Positions 29,646 to 38,217 of a stretch of DNA of 39,499 bases are shown one piece after another. The notes beneath the pieces were generated by a model. That model saw nothing but the letters and a program-made list of their open reading frames with translations, searched no databases and was not told the DNA's origin. Source of the DNA: a virus. The stretch spans positions 1-39,499 of IMG/VR virus record IMGVR_UViG_3300042914_001679, one strand, 5' to 3'. Position 1 is the first letter of the stretch; each line of letters starts with the position of its first letter. Both the position numbers and the translations under genes were made by a program.

Positions 29646-31718
29646 CTAGTTTTCTACCGACCTGAGTGTAACAACAAGGGTCCCCTGGAAAGTCCAAGTG
29701 TTGCCGTGGGCGTCCGATGAAAGCCATTCCACGTCATCCACGATAACTGTGTGGGTGAAATTGCCCATCTGAAGGGCAATGATTCGGGGCGATTCAATGA
29801 GCCCGTCAAAGAAACTTTGGTGTTCCTCAACGTCGTAGTAATACTCCTTATCTCGGACCTTAACCACGTCATGTAACAGGATAGGGATGACGAACTGTTG
29901 GGAGCGGAACGGGGCCACGTAAGCACGGGCCATCCAGCGGGTCATGGTTGGACCGGTAGCCGTGTTGGTGCTGGAGCGTGTCAACTTGAACTTGAACGCG
30001 GCCTCAATCGCCTTGTCGTCTGAACCATCAACAGAATCTTCCGTCGTGCCAACATCGTCCCACGCCCCTGCTTCAACCCATGAACCTTCATCAATTTGCA
30101 GATATTGGCTGATTGAACCGACGAGTGGGGTTGCGCGGGTGTCGATTTTTGCCACGAATTTGCGGTCTGGGATACCCCACCGCCAGATACCTGTTTCAAT
30201 TTCGCCAGACTCAACAAGTTTGCTGGAGTCTTGAGCGATAAACCCGATACCATCAATCATAAAACAACGCTTCGAGTCAAATGTGAGGGCGTTAGAAACT
30301 GTTGCGGCGGAGTTGTACATCAAATCTGTCGCATACGCGGGGGCGTTGGTTGATGTAAACGCTGACAAATCAAGACGCCCCAAACCACCCGAAGTGCCGT
30401 CGTAGTTGGTCCAAGTGAAATAGGTGTATCTGTCTTCCGAAGTGAACTTGTAAACAGCACCGGATGTCGGGATAATTGGGCCAGCGACAAGGTTTGACTG
30501 GTCATCGGTCGTGCAATAACGGACACCTTTGTTGGTGCCGAGAAGGATATAGCCGAGGTATCCGCTGATTGCTGTGACAACCTCGCCGGTTGGAAGTTCA
30601 AGGGCGACAACACCCGAATCTAACACGCCCGCCGAGGTAATCGTAATCTTATAAATCAGCGACTTGTTGCCAGAATAGCCAGCTGCGTAAACAGCGTTCT
30701 GCCCGGTTGCTACACCAACCCACCGAAATGTTGAGTCGCCCGGGATGACGGCATCTGACGGGGAACCACCTGAGTCGATAGCCCGCAGTTTGTGGTCATG
30801 CGCACCAAACATGAACTGTTTAGCGAACGCCAGCATGTAATACGAATCGTTTGAGTTGACAAACTTGGTGTTAGAAATTGCCGCAACAGAAGTACTCGGG
30901 ATGATTTGGCGAACACCGTCGGAAGGAAACGCTAAATAGATTTTGTTTCCATCGGTCGCCATTGCGGCACAGTTACCGCCAGGTTCATCTGTGCAGTTCA
31001 ACCAAACTGGTCGCTGTACGGCAGTTCCGCCAGATACAAACGTGCCGGTTGCGCCGTTCGTAACTGTGAACGTGGTCGTAGTTGGGGTCCCGGCAATCGT
31101 TGCCCCAGTCAAGTTGTATGCGGTGGGGGAGATACCAGTAATGTCAACGACCTGCCCAGCAGTGAAACCGTGCGCGACAGATGTGGTGTAGGTGATGGTC
31201 CCAGTTGCCGCAGAAACATTTGAAACTGTTCTTGTGATGCTGGTGTATGGGTCGGTGGAGTATTTGACATCAGCGTCAAACGATGCGTAAACGCGGGGAC
31301 CTTGAGCAACCGAATGAACAGTTGTAGCGGTTGACCCAAACGAAAGTTTCGTTTCGTTCAACAAACTGATTTGGCCCTTGGTCCAAACATCAATACCTTT
31401 GGACTTATAAAACCTATAGTCCTTCGCCTCAGCCGTATCCGCATACTTCTGTCCCGCACCAAAATGCCACGAATCCTGACCGCGACGCCACAAACCGCCA
31501 GGGTTAATAGACGACTCACCTGGCGCGGTCGAAATGTCTTGCGAGTCACGGACACGTTGCTCGTACCCACGGGAGAACCGGCCAGATTTCTGGTCAATCA
31601 TGTATGGGCGGCCGTCAATCGCCACCGGGAAAACGCTCGGGACAAGAGGCGAAGCGGCAATACCCGTAAAAAACGCGGGCGAGTTGGTGTATGGGAAGGT
31701 AAAATTAATTACTGCCAC
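29646..31718 (-). CDS. Large tail protein, tail-nozzle/tubular-B-like
   Basis: 690 aa from a GTG at 31718. It is dominated by beta strands with repeats of the form 'GDSTFRWVGVATGQNAVYAA', 'NKIYLAFPSDGVRQII', and 'GYLGYILLGTNKGVRYC', suggesting a propeller. Residues about 163-235 contain a short inserted domain (TTSVAHGFTAGQVVDITGIS... TTTFTVTNG), a module I know from many phage tail proteins. Position between the adaptor gene and the fibre gene matches the T7 tail-tubular B (nozzle) order. No catalytic motif. It would form the tail tip through which DNA passes; this is inferred. Confidence 0.65.
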   Translation of the reverse strand: MAVINFTFPYTNSPAFFTGIAASPLVPSVFPVAIDGRPYMIDQKSGRFSRGYEQRVRDSQDISTAPGESSINPGGLWRRGQDSWHFGAGQKYADTAEAKDYRFYKSKGIDVWTKGQISLLNETKLSFGSTATTVHSVAQGPRVYASFDADVKYSTDPYTSITRTVSNVSAATGTITYTTSVAHGFTAGQVVDITGISPTAYNLTGATIAGTPTTTTFTVTNGATGTFVSGGTAVQRPVWLNCTDEPGGNCAAMATDGNKIYLAFPSDGVRQIIPSTSVAAISNTKFVNSNDSYYMLAFAKQFMFGAHDHKLRAIDSGGSPSDAVIPGDSTFRWVGVATGQNAVYAAGYSGNKSLIYKITITSAGVLDSGVVALELPTGEVVTAISGYLGYILLGTNKGVRYCTTDDQSNLVAGPIIPTSGAVYKFTSEDRYTYFTWTNYDGTSGGLGRLDLSAFTSTNAPAYATDLMYNSAATVSNALTFDSKRCFMIDGIGFIAQDSSKLVESGEIETGIWRWGIPDRKFVAKIDTRATPLVGSISQYLQIDEGSWVEAGAWDDVGTTEDSVDGSDDKAIEAAFKFKLTRSSTNTATGPTMTRWMARAYVAPFRSQQFVIPILLHDVVKVRDKEYYYDVEEHQSFFDGLIESPRIIALQMGNFTHTVIVDDVEWLSSDAHGNTWTFQGTLVVTLRSVEN

Positions 31719-31719
31719 G

Positions 31720-32607
31720 TCACACTCTGTTCAAGAACGTGGGGTACAACCTGTTCAATTTCGCGGCTTCAGCTGTGATGCGGTCACGCCGCATACGGAT
31801 AAGGTTGCTCAACGAGTTACCAACAGCCCCCGACGGAACCTCATCAGGACGGCGGGTATCGCCCTGCGATTCGGTAAAGTTACGTTTCACCTCACGGGGG
31901 GCAACCAAACGAATCTGGCATCCCATAACGAGGATATCTTCAGCGGATTCAGGGAAACCACAAATGGTTTGCAAACTGTCCGTTTCTTGCGTCGGCTTAG
32001 TGAAATGGGTTTTGTATACAACCCGCATCGACCCAGAGGTAATTTGTGAATCAATCTGTAGTGCAAGACCAGAACCAAAATCCTTTGTTGCCATGTTCCG
32101 CAACAGCTTAAACTGGTTGACCTGCTTGTAGTCAGAGGACAGATACCTGTATCGGACATCAACAATGTCAATGATTTCGTCGCTGATGGACAAATTGGTT
32201 TGCCGGTCGGCTGCGTTGTACGTCAGGTCGTAGGTTTTCACACGGAACAAGCCGTGGACGGGGCTAGACAGGTCAGCTATCTCGTCGGCCAAAGCCTCAA
32301 AAATTTGGTTTCGAGGAAACTTGGGGTTGACGGTAACGATTGCCGCGTTCGCATGGGTAGCGGCAGTTGTGCCATTGAAAGCCCGTTCCACCGTAGCCGT
32401 TTTTGATGCAACAGAAATTTCCCATATGTACATCAACTCGGCGTCAATTTGGATTACCGCACCAGGACGTATACCAGATAGTTCATAGGTGAACGTAACG
32501 GTTGTCGCGGTAGCAGTTAAAGATGCTGCGAGCTTGTTGCGTTCCTCTACCGTCCCAGACAACAGTTGCCGCTGGGTGCGGGTGATGACTTGTGCGACTG
32601 TTGACAC
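31720..32607 (-). CDS. Head-tail adaptor, tail-tubular-A-like
   Basis: 295 aa from a GTG at 32607, abutting the previous stop (TAAGTG). It begins MSTVAQVITRTQRQLLSGTV, with an inserted beta domain (TATATTVTFTYELSGIRPGA), then RNQIFEALADEIADLSSPVH and a helical Arg-rich C-terminus (LIRMRRDRITAEAAKLNRLY). 'N.AL.ei.r..' helices plus a C-terminal helix bundle is how podoviral tail tubular A/adaptor proteins look. It would link the portal to the tail tube. The next gene is the nozzle-like protein, supporting the pair. Confidence 0.6.
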   Translation of the reverse strand: MSTVAQVITRTQRQLLSGTVEERNKLAASLTATATTVTFTYELSGIRPGAVIQIDAELMYIWEISVASKTATVERAFNGTTAATHANAAIVTVNPKFPRNQIFEALADEIADLSSPVHGLFRVKTYDLTYNAADRQTNLSISDEIIDIVDVRYRYLSSDYKQVNQFKLLRNMATKDFGSGLALQIDSQITSGSMRVVYKTHFTKPTQETDSLQTICGFPESAEDILVMGCQIRLVAPREVKRNFTESQGDTRRPDEVPSGAVGNSLSNLIRMRRDRITAEAAKLNRLYPTFLNRV

Positions 32608-32733
32608 TTACTTCTTCTTCTTGGCGGCTTTCTTGCCCATCTTCATAGGCTTGCCGGACTTTTTTGCTTCCATCTTCGCAGCCTTCATACCGGCTTTCGA
32701 GTAAGAGAATTCCTTTTTACCAACCATCGGCAT
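32608..32733 (-). CDS. 41-aa lysine-rich small protein
   Basis: Reads MPMVGKKEFSYSKAGMKAAK, then MEAKKSGKPMKMGKKAAKKK with a final Lys: about 40% Lys, no acidic run. Similar Lys-rich mini-proteins with a 'VGKKEFSYSKAGM' start occur in many aquatic phages. AAGGAGG 5-6 nt before the ATG is among the strongest sites in the window, so high expression is likely. Nucleic-acid or capsid contact is plausible. Confidence 0.7.
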   Translation of the reverse strand: MPMVGKKEFSYSKAGMKAAKMEAKKSGKPMKMGKKAAKKKK

Positions 32734-32753
32734 AGCGACCTCCTTGGGGACAG

Positions 32754-33530
32754 TCAGATACTAGCACCGAACTTTTTGTCCAGCCGTTCTGCGTATTCGG
32801 CTGCTATCTGTGGCACTAACTGCTGTATCAGCCCGTTCATTGCTCGTTGTGCTGATGCAGGGTCGATGTGCTGGAGGTAAAGGATTTTGGGGATGTGGGC
32901 TATTTGGGTTGCGAGGGCTGTGCGGACGATGAGTTCGTAGTCGTCGGCTACTCGCAGGTTCGGGTTGTGGCCTCCGATGGCTTGGTAGGTGGAGGCCCGC
33001 CATGCCCGCACATGGTTCGGGGCTGAAACGATGTGGCTGAGGGTTGTGCGGTTTATCGGGACCCGGCAGGCCCAGACTTGCAGCGTCTCGTCCCAGTAGT
33101 GGGAGCCGTAGCCGAGGCCCCACCCGTCGGGATAGCGCAGGCTGGAACCGTCCGGGTAGACCTCTGCGCAGTCCGAGTAGGCGAACCCGACAGACGGGTT
33201 TGTGAAGGCTGTGGCGAGTTCCTGAAGGCAGTCTGGGGTCAACTGGTCATCGTGGTCGGCTTCGACGAGGATGTCTCCGAGGCCGAGGCTGAACGCCATC
33301 TTCTTGACGTAGCCGATGTTGCCGCCGGAGGGGACATGGGGCCGGAAGTATCGGATTCTGTAACGCTCGTCGGAGCACATTCCGTAGACCTGTTGCTGGA
33401 CTGCGGTGGTGGTGGAGTCGTCGTATACAAGCCATTCCCAGTCGGTGTAGGTCTGGTTTTTTAGTGAGGCCCAGAGTCGGGCTAGGACACTAGGGTTCGT
33501 GTTGTACGTCGGGGTGACGACAGAAATCAT
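32754..33530 (-). CDS. GT2-family glycosyltransferase in the tail block
   Basis: 258 aa from the ATG at 33530 (a TTG at 33551 would overlap the fibre gene). It opens MISVVTPTYNTNPSVLARLW, then WEWLVYDDST, GGNIGYVKKMAFSLG and ILVEADHDDQLTPDC, where the YDDS and DHDD motifs bind the nucleotide sugar and metal of a GT-A enzyme. Later FAYSDCAEVYPDGS and NLRVADDYELIVR are typical family 2 acceptor-side segments. It follows the tail-fibre gene directly, suggesting it modifies the fibres or the host envelope; the target is not shown by sequence. Confidence 0.82.
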   Translation of the reverse strand: MISVVTPTYNTNPSVLARLWASLKNQTYTDWEWLVYDDSTTTAVQQQVYGMCSDERYRIRYFRPHVPSGGNIGYVKKMAFSLGLGDILVEADHDDQLTPDCLQELATAFTNPSVGFAYSDCAEVYPDGSSLRYPDGWGLGYGSHYWDETLQVWACRVPINRTTLSHIVSAPNHVRAWRASTYQAIGGHNPNLRVADDYELIVRTALATQIAHIPKILYLQHIDPASAQRAMNGLIQQLVPQIAAEYAERLDKKFGASI

Positions 33531-33534
33531 GTGG

Positions 33535-34215
33535 TTACGGTATTGGACCAATGTCCATGACGTTTAACTGGTGAGGCAAAGAGGCAGAACCAACAATTCC
33601 GTCCGGGTCTGGGTTTAGCGCTCCGCTTGAACCACAACGCCAGTAAAGATTCAATGTTTTTGACGAAGAACTGCTTGTAACGCCAAAGGCAGCGGCATCT
33701 GTCAATAGCCAACCCTGAAATAGTTGGCAATAATACTGCGTTATGGCAAGGGTGTCATACGCAAGTGTTTTGTTACCCAATGTTGTTTCGCCAACATACA
33801 ACACATTTGATGTTGCGGCTGTACCCGTAACCTGAACGCCGACCCTACCGTGAATCATGTATCGGCGGCCCGCAACAACCGTAAAAGAAGCATTCAACAC
33901 ATTCAATGCTGTAGCAGCAGAAAAAGACGTTGTTGCGGTTGACGCAGTATGAAGAACCATGCCCCACGGCATATTCCACGGTTTCGTGCTGATGTTAACG
34001 CTGGAAGACTCTCCACTTGATGAACCGCTAATTGCGTTAAACCAAGTTGAGCCGTCCTGCGACTTGCTGAGATAATCCCACGCAGCCCCATCCCACACCC
34101 GCAAATAACCCGTATCCGTCTCATAAATAACCTGACCCGTATACGGAGAACCAGGGCGGGTGGTTGAGGTGCAAACGCCAGGGCGTAGACCGGTCGCAAG
34201 ATTAGACAAACTCAT
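33535..34215 (-). CDS. Tail-fibre protein, paralogue of the fibre at 34370
   Basis: 226 aa. The start (LRPGVCTSTTRPGSPYTGQV, then IYETDTGYLRVWDGAAW) is a short tail-docking module shared with the gene at 34370-34969. After that the two sequences differ completely; here the rest is a Ser/Thr-rich beta region (SSSGESSSVN; FSAATALNVLNASFTVVAGR) ending PHQLNVMDIGPIP. Same docking part with different tips is what swappable receptor-binding fibres look like. ATG overlaps the previous stop (ATGA). Confidence 0.7.
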   Translation of the reverse strand: MSLSNLATGLRPGVCTSTTRPGSPYTGQVIYETDTGYLRVWDGAAWDYLSKSQDGSTWFNAISGSSSGESSSVNISTKPWNMPWGMVLHTASTATTSFSAATALNVLNASFTVVAGRRYMIHGRVGVQVTGTAATSNVLYVGETTLGNKTLAYDTLAITQYYCQLFQGWLLTDAAAFGVTSSSSSKTLNLYWRCGSSGALNPDPDGIVGSASLPHQLNVMDIGPIP

Positions 34216-34370
34216 GGCTTCACCCAGCCAGCAGCAATCAATTCTTCCTCTGTCGGCTGCGGCTCGTCACGCACCCACAAGATAATGCCTTTTGCGTTAT
34301 CGGCAGCCCAACCAGATTCAAAACCAAGTCGTTTTAGGGCTTCACTAATGAGAGTTGGGTCTTCAAGCAT
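34212..34370 (-). CDS. 52-aa small protein between fibres, chaperone-like
   Basis: Reads MLEDPTLISEALKRLGFESG, then WAADNAKGIILWVRDEPQPT and EEELIAAGWVKP. The end with 'PQPTEEELIAAGW' resembles C-terminal parts of small tail-fibre assembly proteins. It is coupled on both sides (TAATG upstream, ATGA downstream). It may assist folding of a neighbouring fibre. Confidence 0.6.
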   Translation of the reverse strand: MLEDPTLISEALKRLGFESGWAADNAKGIILWVRDEPQPTEEELIAAGWVKP

Positions 34371-34969
34371 TATCCTGCAATCTCCACAAGTGTCATTGTT
34401 GAATCGGTGAGGCTGCCAACCTGCACCCCAACTTCAGCAGCATTTTGACCATTCAAGAATCTGGTCTTGTACGTTGTTGCCGATGTGGTGTTAGGGCTGT
34501 CTAGATAGGTACAACTAAAGTTGCCACGGTTTTGCAAAGTCGTAGCGGTGTATAGACCGAAGTACGCAAACAACGAAACCGTGACATTGTTTCCTTTGAC
34601 AAGAAGAAGATAGATGCCGTTACCTGAGTTGCCAGCAGATTTGTAGCAGCCGGTTTGCTGAACCATCACCAGCACCTTGCTTGATGTCGAAGTGGGCGTA
34701 ATCGTTGCAGACAAACCAGTGTCAACGTATTGGTCTGTTGCATTGACGACCTGCGTTGAGTAGGTGCTTTGAACAACCTGGAGAACCGCACCGTTCGTTG
34801 GTGTGGAGTATGTCATGGTTCGCCATGCGGAACCGTTGTAGACACGCACCAGGTCGGTGTCGGTTTCGTAGATGACCTGACCCTCGTATGGGCTAGCAGG
34901 CCGAGTTGAAGAAGTGCACACGCCAGGTTTAGCGATAGCGGAAGTTGCAAGAAACGACGAGATGGGCAT
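34370..34969 (-). CDS. Tail-fibre protein with shared docking module
   Basis: 199 aa from the ATG at 34969, in TAATG with the upstream stop; an earlier ATG at 34984 is less likely. Residues about 12-50 (AKPGVCTSSTRPASPYEGQV, IYETDTDLVRVYNGSAW) are the docking module shared with the downstream fibre gene. The remainder is a beta-rich tip domain with VDTGLSATITPTSTSSKVLV and a short SPNTTSATTYKTRF segment. Probably a trimeric receptor-binding protein. Confidence 0.7.
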   Translation of the reverse strand: MPISSFLATSAIAKPGVCTSSTRPASPYEGQVIYETDTDLVRVYNGSAWRTMTYSTPTNGAVLQVVQSTYSTQVVNATDQYVDTGLSATITPTSTSSKVLVMVQQTGCYKSAGNSGNGIYLLLVKGNNVTVSLFAYFGLYTATTLQNRGNFSCTYLDSPNTTSATTYKTRFLNGQNAAEVGVQVGSLTDSTMTLVEIAG

Positions 34970-35136
34970 TACTGGTTCTCCCACGGTTCGGGTTCATTTC
35001 CTTCAGCGAGCCAAGCGAGATACTGCTGATAGTCGGTGTTGGCATCGTCAAATGGAATCCAACAATTTGTTTCCATGTCAACAACAGCACCAGCAAAAAC
35101 TACGTTGCCTTTAGCCAAGCGGTAACGGGTACTCAT
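34969..35136 (-). CDS. 55-aa tail-fibre-associated protein
   Basis: Reads MSTRYRLAKGNVVFAGAVVD, then METNCWIPFDDANTDYQQYL and AWLAEGNEPEPWENQ. The 'IPFDDANTDYQQYLAWLAEGN' pattern is one I associate with small phage tail-fibre assembly proteins. Its ATG overlaps the stop of the 327-aa fibre gene (ATGA), and its own stop overlaps the next fibre start (TAATG). It may chaperone that fibre. Confidence 0.6.
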   Translation of the reverse strand: MSTRYRLAKGNVVFAGAVVDMETNCWIPFDDANTDYQQYLAWLAEGNEPEPWENQ

Positions 35137-36116
35137 AATTCACTCGCCGCCCTAAATGAGTAATACAAACCAGATGCCGTGGATGAAATCAAAACGTCCA
35201 TACTGGTCACATAGGCGCTAACAAGCGCTGCATCAATGTTATTAGTTCCAGTGCCTGCGGTATCTAAAGTTGACAATTTGCCTGCTGTTCCAACGCCATC
35301 GAAAATAGTTATTGTTGGTGTTGCTCGCATCCGTACAGGGAATTGTGCAGATGTCCATTTTTGGACATTGCTTGTGGTGAAACCGTTGTAGGTAATGAAT
35401 GACGTTCCGTTGTCATAAAAGTACCGCTGGCAGAGTTGGAGTTCGACACCGATAGGGCGCTGCTCAAACGGGGTCGGCTGATAGTTCTGCTCAAGTTGGA
35501 CACCCGTGATGTCAAAGTAGTCGTTTGTACTCGCCGTTCCAACAGGCGTGTAATCAAACTGGATAAGCAACTGGCTAGACGTCGCAGGCATAACCCCGTA
35601 ATAAATGAACCGTTGCCACGATGTCGTCAACGTTGCTGTAGTTGATACAACGGATGTAGGGCTAGTAAAACCCGTGTAGATGCCATTTGCTTCGGTGCCC
35701 GTCCCGCTAGAAAGCAGCACGTTGAGCAGGCTTGATGACGCAGAAAAGTTACTCCCGGCCCTAGCGTAAAACGACAGGACAACGGGCTTGTTTGCCAATT
35801 TGGTTGCTGTTGAGGTTTCAAACGATGTGCCAAGATAAATTTTGTTCGTTGCCGAGTTTCCAGAATTACGCTGTATACGAATTGCGTATTGGAACGTGTC
35901 CAGGCTGGCGGAAATTCTTGACTGGGTTGACCCGGTGGTGGACCTGTAGGTGCTCCATCTGTCTGCAAGGAAGGACGAGGAAGCCGAGGCGCTCTGTATC
36001 GTTGTCCCGCTACTGCCACGTTGCCACACATCAAAGCCGCCGTTGATAACAACGTTGCGGAACCCCAACCCGGCAGGCAACAAAGCCGAAGAACCCAACG
36101 CAGCAGAAATACCCAT
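35133..36116 (-). CDS. Tail-fibre protein with carbohydrate-binding-like domains
   Basis: 327 aa from the ATG at 36116 (TGATG with the previous stop). Residues about 20-50 (FRNVVINGGFDVWQRGSSGT, FLADRWSTYR) start a jelly-roll domain of the kind found in carbohydrate-binding fibres; the long LTTSWQRFIYYGVMPATSSQ, DYFDITGVQLEQNYQPTPFE part completes it (GVQLE..P.. is typical). A second beta domain follows with GVELQLCQRYFYDNGT. Likely binds the host surface glycan. Many Ser/Thr, no enzyme motif. Confidence 0.75.
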   Translation of the reverse strand: MGISAALGSSALLPAGLGFRNVVINGGFDVWQRGSSGTTIQSASASSSFLADRWSTYRSTTGSTQSRISASLDTFQYAIRIQRNSGNSATNKIYLGTSFETSTATKLANKPVVLSFYARAGSNFSASSSLLNVLLSSGTGTEANGIYTGFTSPTSVVSTTATLTTSWQRFIYYGVMPATSSQLLIQFDYTPVGTASTNDYFDITGVQLEQNYQPTPFEQRPIGVELQLCQRYFYDNGTSFITYNGFTTSNVQKWTSAQFPVRMRATPTITIFDGVGTAGKLSTLDTAGTGTNNIDAALVSAYVTSMDVLISSTASGLYYSFRAASEL

Positions 36117-36457
36117 CAGACTTCTTTTTCCCACCCAACAGCAGTAAACGTCACCTTGTCAGTCGTATCCGAATAGCCGTAAAACTGGTCAGTAGCGTTC
36201 AACACCAAAGCCGTATCCCAAATAATCGTGTCATTCGCCGCAATCGGCAAAGCCCAAAAAATCCGGTTATCAACCGTTGCCGTTGTATTCACAGCAAAAT
36301 AAAGAAGCCTGTCCGTTCCATCGGTATTGCAGAACACAATCTGCTTCACAACCCAAGCACGACCAGATGCAACAGCGGAACCCAACGTAGAGTTCGCTGT
36401 TGCGGTCAGTTTGACTGGCCCAACCAGTCGCTTTTCAGTGCGGTCACCTACAGCCAA
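36116..36457 (-). CDS. Small tail protein, unknown
   Basis: 113 aa from a TTG at 36457, accepted because GGAG lies 7 nt upstream. It starts MAVGDRTEKRLVGPVKLTAT; beta-rich with TNTTATVDNR- and YGYSDTTDKV-like stretches. It lies between two fibre genes, so probably a fibre base or connector. Its stop overlaps the downstream ATG (TGATG). No family recognised. Confidence 0.6.
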   Translation of the reverse strand: MAVGDRTEKRLVGPVKLTATANSTLGSAVASGRAWVVKQIVFCNTDGTDRLLYFAVNTTATVDNRIFWALPIAANDTIIWDTALVLNATDQFYGYSDTTDKVTFTAVGWEKEV

Positions 36458-36458
36458 T

Positions 36459-37466
36459 TTATGCTCCTACATCCGTCGTAATAATCGCCGTGAACTTCGA
36501 ATCGTTCATCGGGTCAGTAGACACAGCAGAGTTTACCCATTGACTACTAGCCGTACTGTAAACCAACGCCTGACCATTCGCCGGAGTGCCGGTAATCGTC
36601 ACATCCGTCAAACCATCAAGCGTCTGCGAACCTTGAGGACCTTGAGGACCTTGAGCACCCTGCGGACCTGAAGCACCAGTTAAACCAACAGCGCCTTGCG
36701 GTCCCTGAAAACCAATAGGACCCTGAGCGCCCTGCGCACCTTGAGGACCTTGGAATCCTTGAGGACCTTGTGCTCCTTGAGCGCCTTGAGCACCCTGCGC
36801 ACCTGTATCCCCCTGAGGTCCTTGGAAACCCTGCGGGCCCTGAGCGCCTTGAGTGCCCTGTGCGCCCTGTGCGCCCTGCGGACCAGTATCACCCTGCGGG
36901 CCTTGCGTACCCTGAAACCCTTGAGGACCCTGAGCACCCTGGGCACCCTGAGGTCCCGTATCACCTTGCGGTCCTTGTGTACCCTGAGGACCCTGTGAAC
37001 CCTGAGGACCAGTATCCCCCTGAGGACCTTGCGCTCCTTGAACACCTGTTGCACCTTGAGGTCCCTGAGCGCCGGTCGGTCCCTGAGCACCTTGAGCGCC
37101 TTGTGCACCAGTTGCTCCTTGAGGACCCGTATCTCCCTGTGGACCTTGGAAACCCTGAGGACCCTGTGAGCCTTGCGCTCCGGTCGCTCCTTGCGCTCCC
37201 TGCGCACCCGTGGCCCCCTGAGCACCAGTAGCGCCCTGTGGGCCTTGCGTACCCTGCGGGCCTTGCGTACCCTGTGCACCTTGAGCTCCTTGAGCTCCTT
37301 GAACACCAACAGGGCCGACATTTTCCGAACCGACAACAGTTATTGCGGTGACCGCCGCAACATCAATATTTGAAACGGTTCGCGTCAACGTCACATAGAC
37401 CGCGTTAGCGGACGATACCCCTACCGTTTCCTCGGAACGGTCAACCGTAACCGAAACCGATGCCAC
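36459..37466 (-). CDS. Collagen-like tail-fibre protein
   Basis: 335 aa from a GTG in TAGTG with the previous stop. A 50-residue N-terminal beta domain ([20 protein letters not shown]) is followed by about 77 uninterrupted Gly-x-y triplets (51-281, mostly GPQ, GAQ, GTQ), then a C-terminal part [30 protein letters not shown]. The Gly-x-y run forms a triple-helical rod, giving a long trimeric fibre shaft. The terminal 'LDGLTDVTI' module is common in phage collagen fibres and may nucleate trimerisation. The Gln-rich y position suits bacterial collagen, which lacks hydroxyproline. The coding repeats are a recombination hot spot. Confidence 0.85.
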   Translation of the reverse strand: MASVSVTVDRSEETVGVSSANAVYVTLTRTVSNIDVAAVTAITVVGSENVGPVGVQGAQGAQGAQGTQGPQGTQGPQGATGAQGATGAQGAQGATGAQGSQGPQGFQGPQGDTGPQGATGAQGAQGAQGPTGAQGPQGATGVQGAQGPQGDTGPQGSQGPQGTQGPQGDTGPQGAQGAQGPQGFQGTQGPQGDTGPQGAQGAQGTQGAQGPQGFQGPQGDTGAQGAQGAQGAQGPQGFQGPQGAQGAQGPIGFQGPQGAVGLTGASGPQGAQGPQGPQGSQTLDGLTDVTITGTPANGQALVYSTASSQWVNSAVSTDPMNDSKFTAIITTDVGA

Positions 37467-37807
37467 TACGCTCTCGTAACGTCAGCCAGCACAACCACCG
37501 TTCCCGCCAAAACGGTTGTCACGACAGTCCCGTTCGTTTCCTGCAAATCCCAGTAATAGTTGCCGGGGGAAAGCAGCGCGGTGGATGTAGCAGAAAACAC
37601 GACAGTCATCACACCGTTCGCGCCATCAGTCACGGTACAGGTTGCTGTCGCGGAAACTGTTGAAATGTCGGGGTTGGTGCGGAGCTGCGCGGCGTAGGTG
37701 CGACCTGTAATGTTGACAGGTGTGGACCCGTCGGTGGTCATTGTGACCTGAACGGTTTCTGTGTCGCCTCGAACAAACGTGAGGTTTTGTGTTCCGGGTG
37801 CAGCCAT
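37466..37807 (-). CDS. Beta-sandwich tail protein (BppU-like N-terminal domain)
   Basis: 113 aa, beginning [20 protein letters not shown], continuing [20 protein letters not shown] and [20 protein letters not shown]. 'F.RGDT.....t...G.P.nitG....a.ir....' is the pattern of the BppU-type baseplate/upper-fibre domain in many phages. It probably links the collagen-like fibre encoded next to the tail. The overlap with that gene is TAGTG. Confidence 0.7.
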   Translation of the reverse strand: MAAPGTQNLTFVRGDTETVQVTMTTDGSTPVNITGRTYAAQLRTNPDISTVSATATCTVTDGANGVMTVVFSATSTALLSPGNYYWDLQETNGTVVTTVLAGTVVVLADVTRA

Positions 37808-37819
37808 ACTAGACGGATA

Positions 37820-38071
37820 CTACCATTTCACTCGGTTAGCCCAATAGGCCGCCGACATCTTGCCCTTAGCGATGTTCTTGGCGTGGCGGGCTTTGAACGC
37901 ACGGTTGCGGGCAGTCCCCTCAGGTGAACCTTGGACACCCTGCTGGCCGAAACGAATCAACTTGATTTTGTCGCCTTGTTTGGCAAGGACCGCATGGGAC
38001 TTTTTGGCGTTCGGGGTGCGCTTCGGTTTGTTGTAACCAGCGAACCGTTCGCCACGGTATTTAATGCTCAC
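37820..38071 (-). CDS. Conserved small basic phage protein
   Basis: 83 aa from a GTG at 38071 overlapping the previous stop (GTGA); a TTG at 38086 is possible. It contains KPKRTPNAKKSHAVLAKQGD, KIKLIRFGQQGVQGSP and a basic end FKARHAKNIAKGKMSAAYWA NRVKW. I know this 'RFGQQGV...FKARHAKNI.KGKMSAAYWA..VKW' pattern from many aquatic phages. It is likely structural or DNA-binding; no function is established to my knowledge. Confidence 0.75.
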   Translation of the reverse strand: MSIKYRGERFAGYNKPKRTPNAKKSHAVLAKQGDKIKLIRFGQQGVQGSPEGTARNRAFKARHAKNIAKGKMSAAYWANRVKW

Positions 38072-38217
38072 TGGTTTGCCGCCCAAGCATTATCAACAAG
38101 GTTCGGGTACTTGCGACCAGCCTTCGCCGCCCGAGCCTTTGCAGCCTTCTTCTGGCTGTCAGTCAACTTGGTTGATTTCTTGTTCGGGTTCTTTTTGTCC
38201 CAAAACTGCTTTTTCAC
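38068..38217 (-). CDS. 49-aa Lys-rich conserved phage protein
   Basis: Reads MKKQFWDKKNPNKKSTKLTD, then SQKKAAKARAAKAGRKYPNL and VDNAWAANQ. The 'KLT..QK..AKARA..AGR.YPNLVDN' pattern is frequent in aquatic phages next to tail or head genes. The GTG start overlaps the GT4-like stop (GTGA), and its own stop overlaps the next GTG. Very basic, probably nucleic-acid or virion associated. Confidence 0.7.
   Translation of the reverse strand: MKKQFWDKKNPNKKSTKLTDSQKKAAKARAAKAGRKYPNLVDNAWAANQ

Noticed and set aside
36600-37310. Dense short repeats resembling a CRISPR or tandem-repeat array
   Set aside because: The repeats have 9-base periodicity and encode Gly-x-y triplets in one frame; there are no constant repeats with unique spacers.
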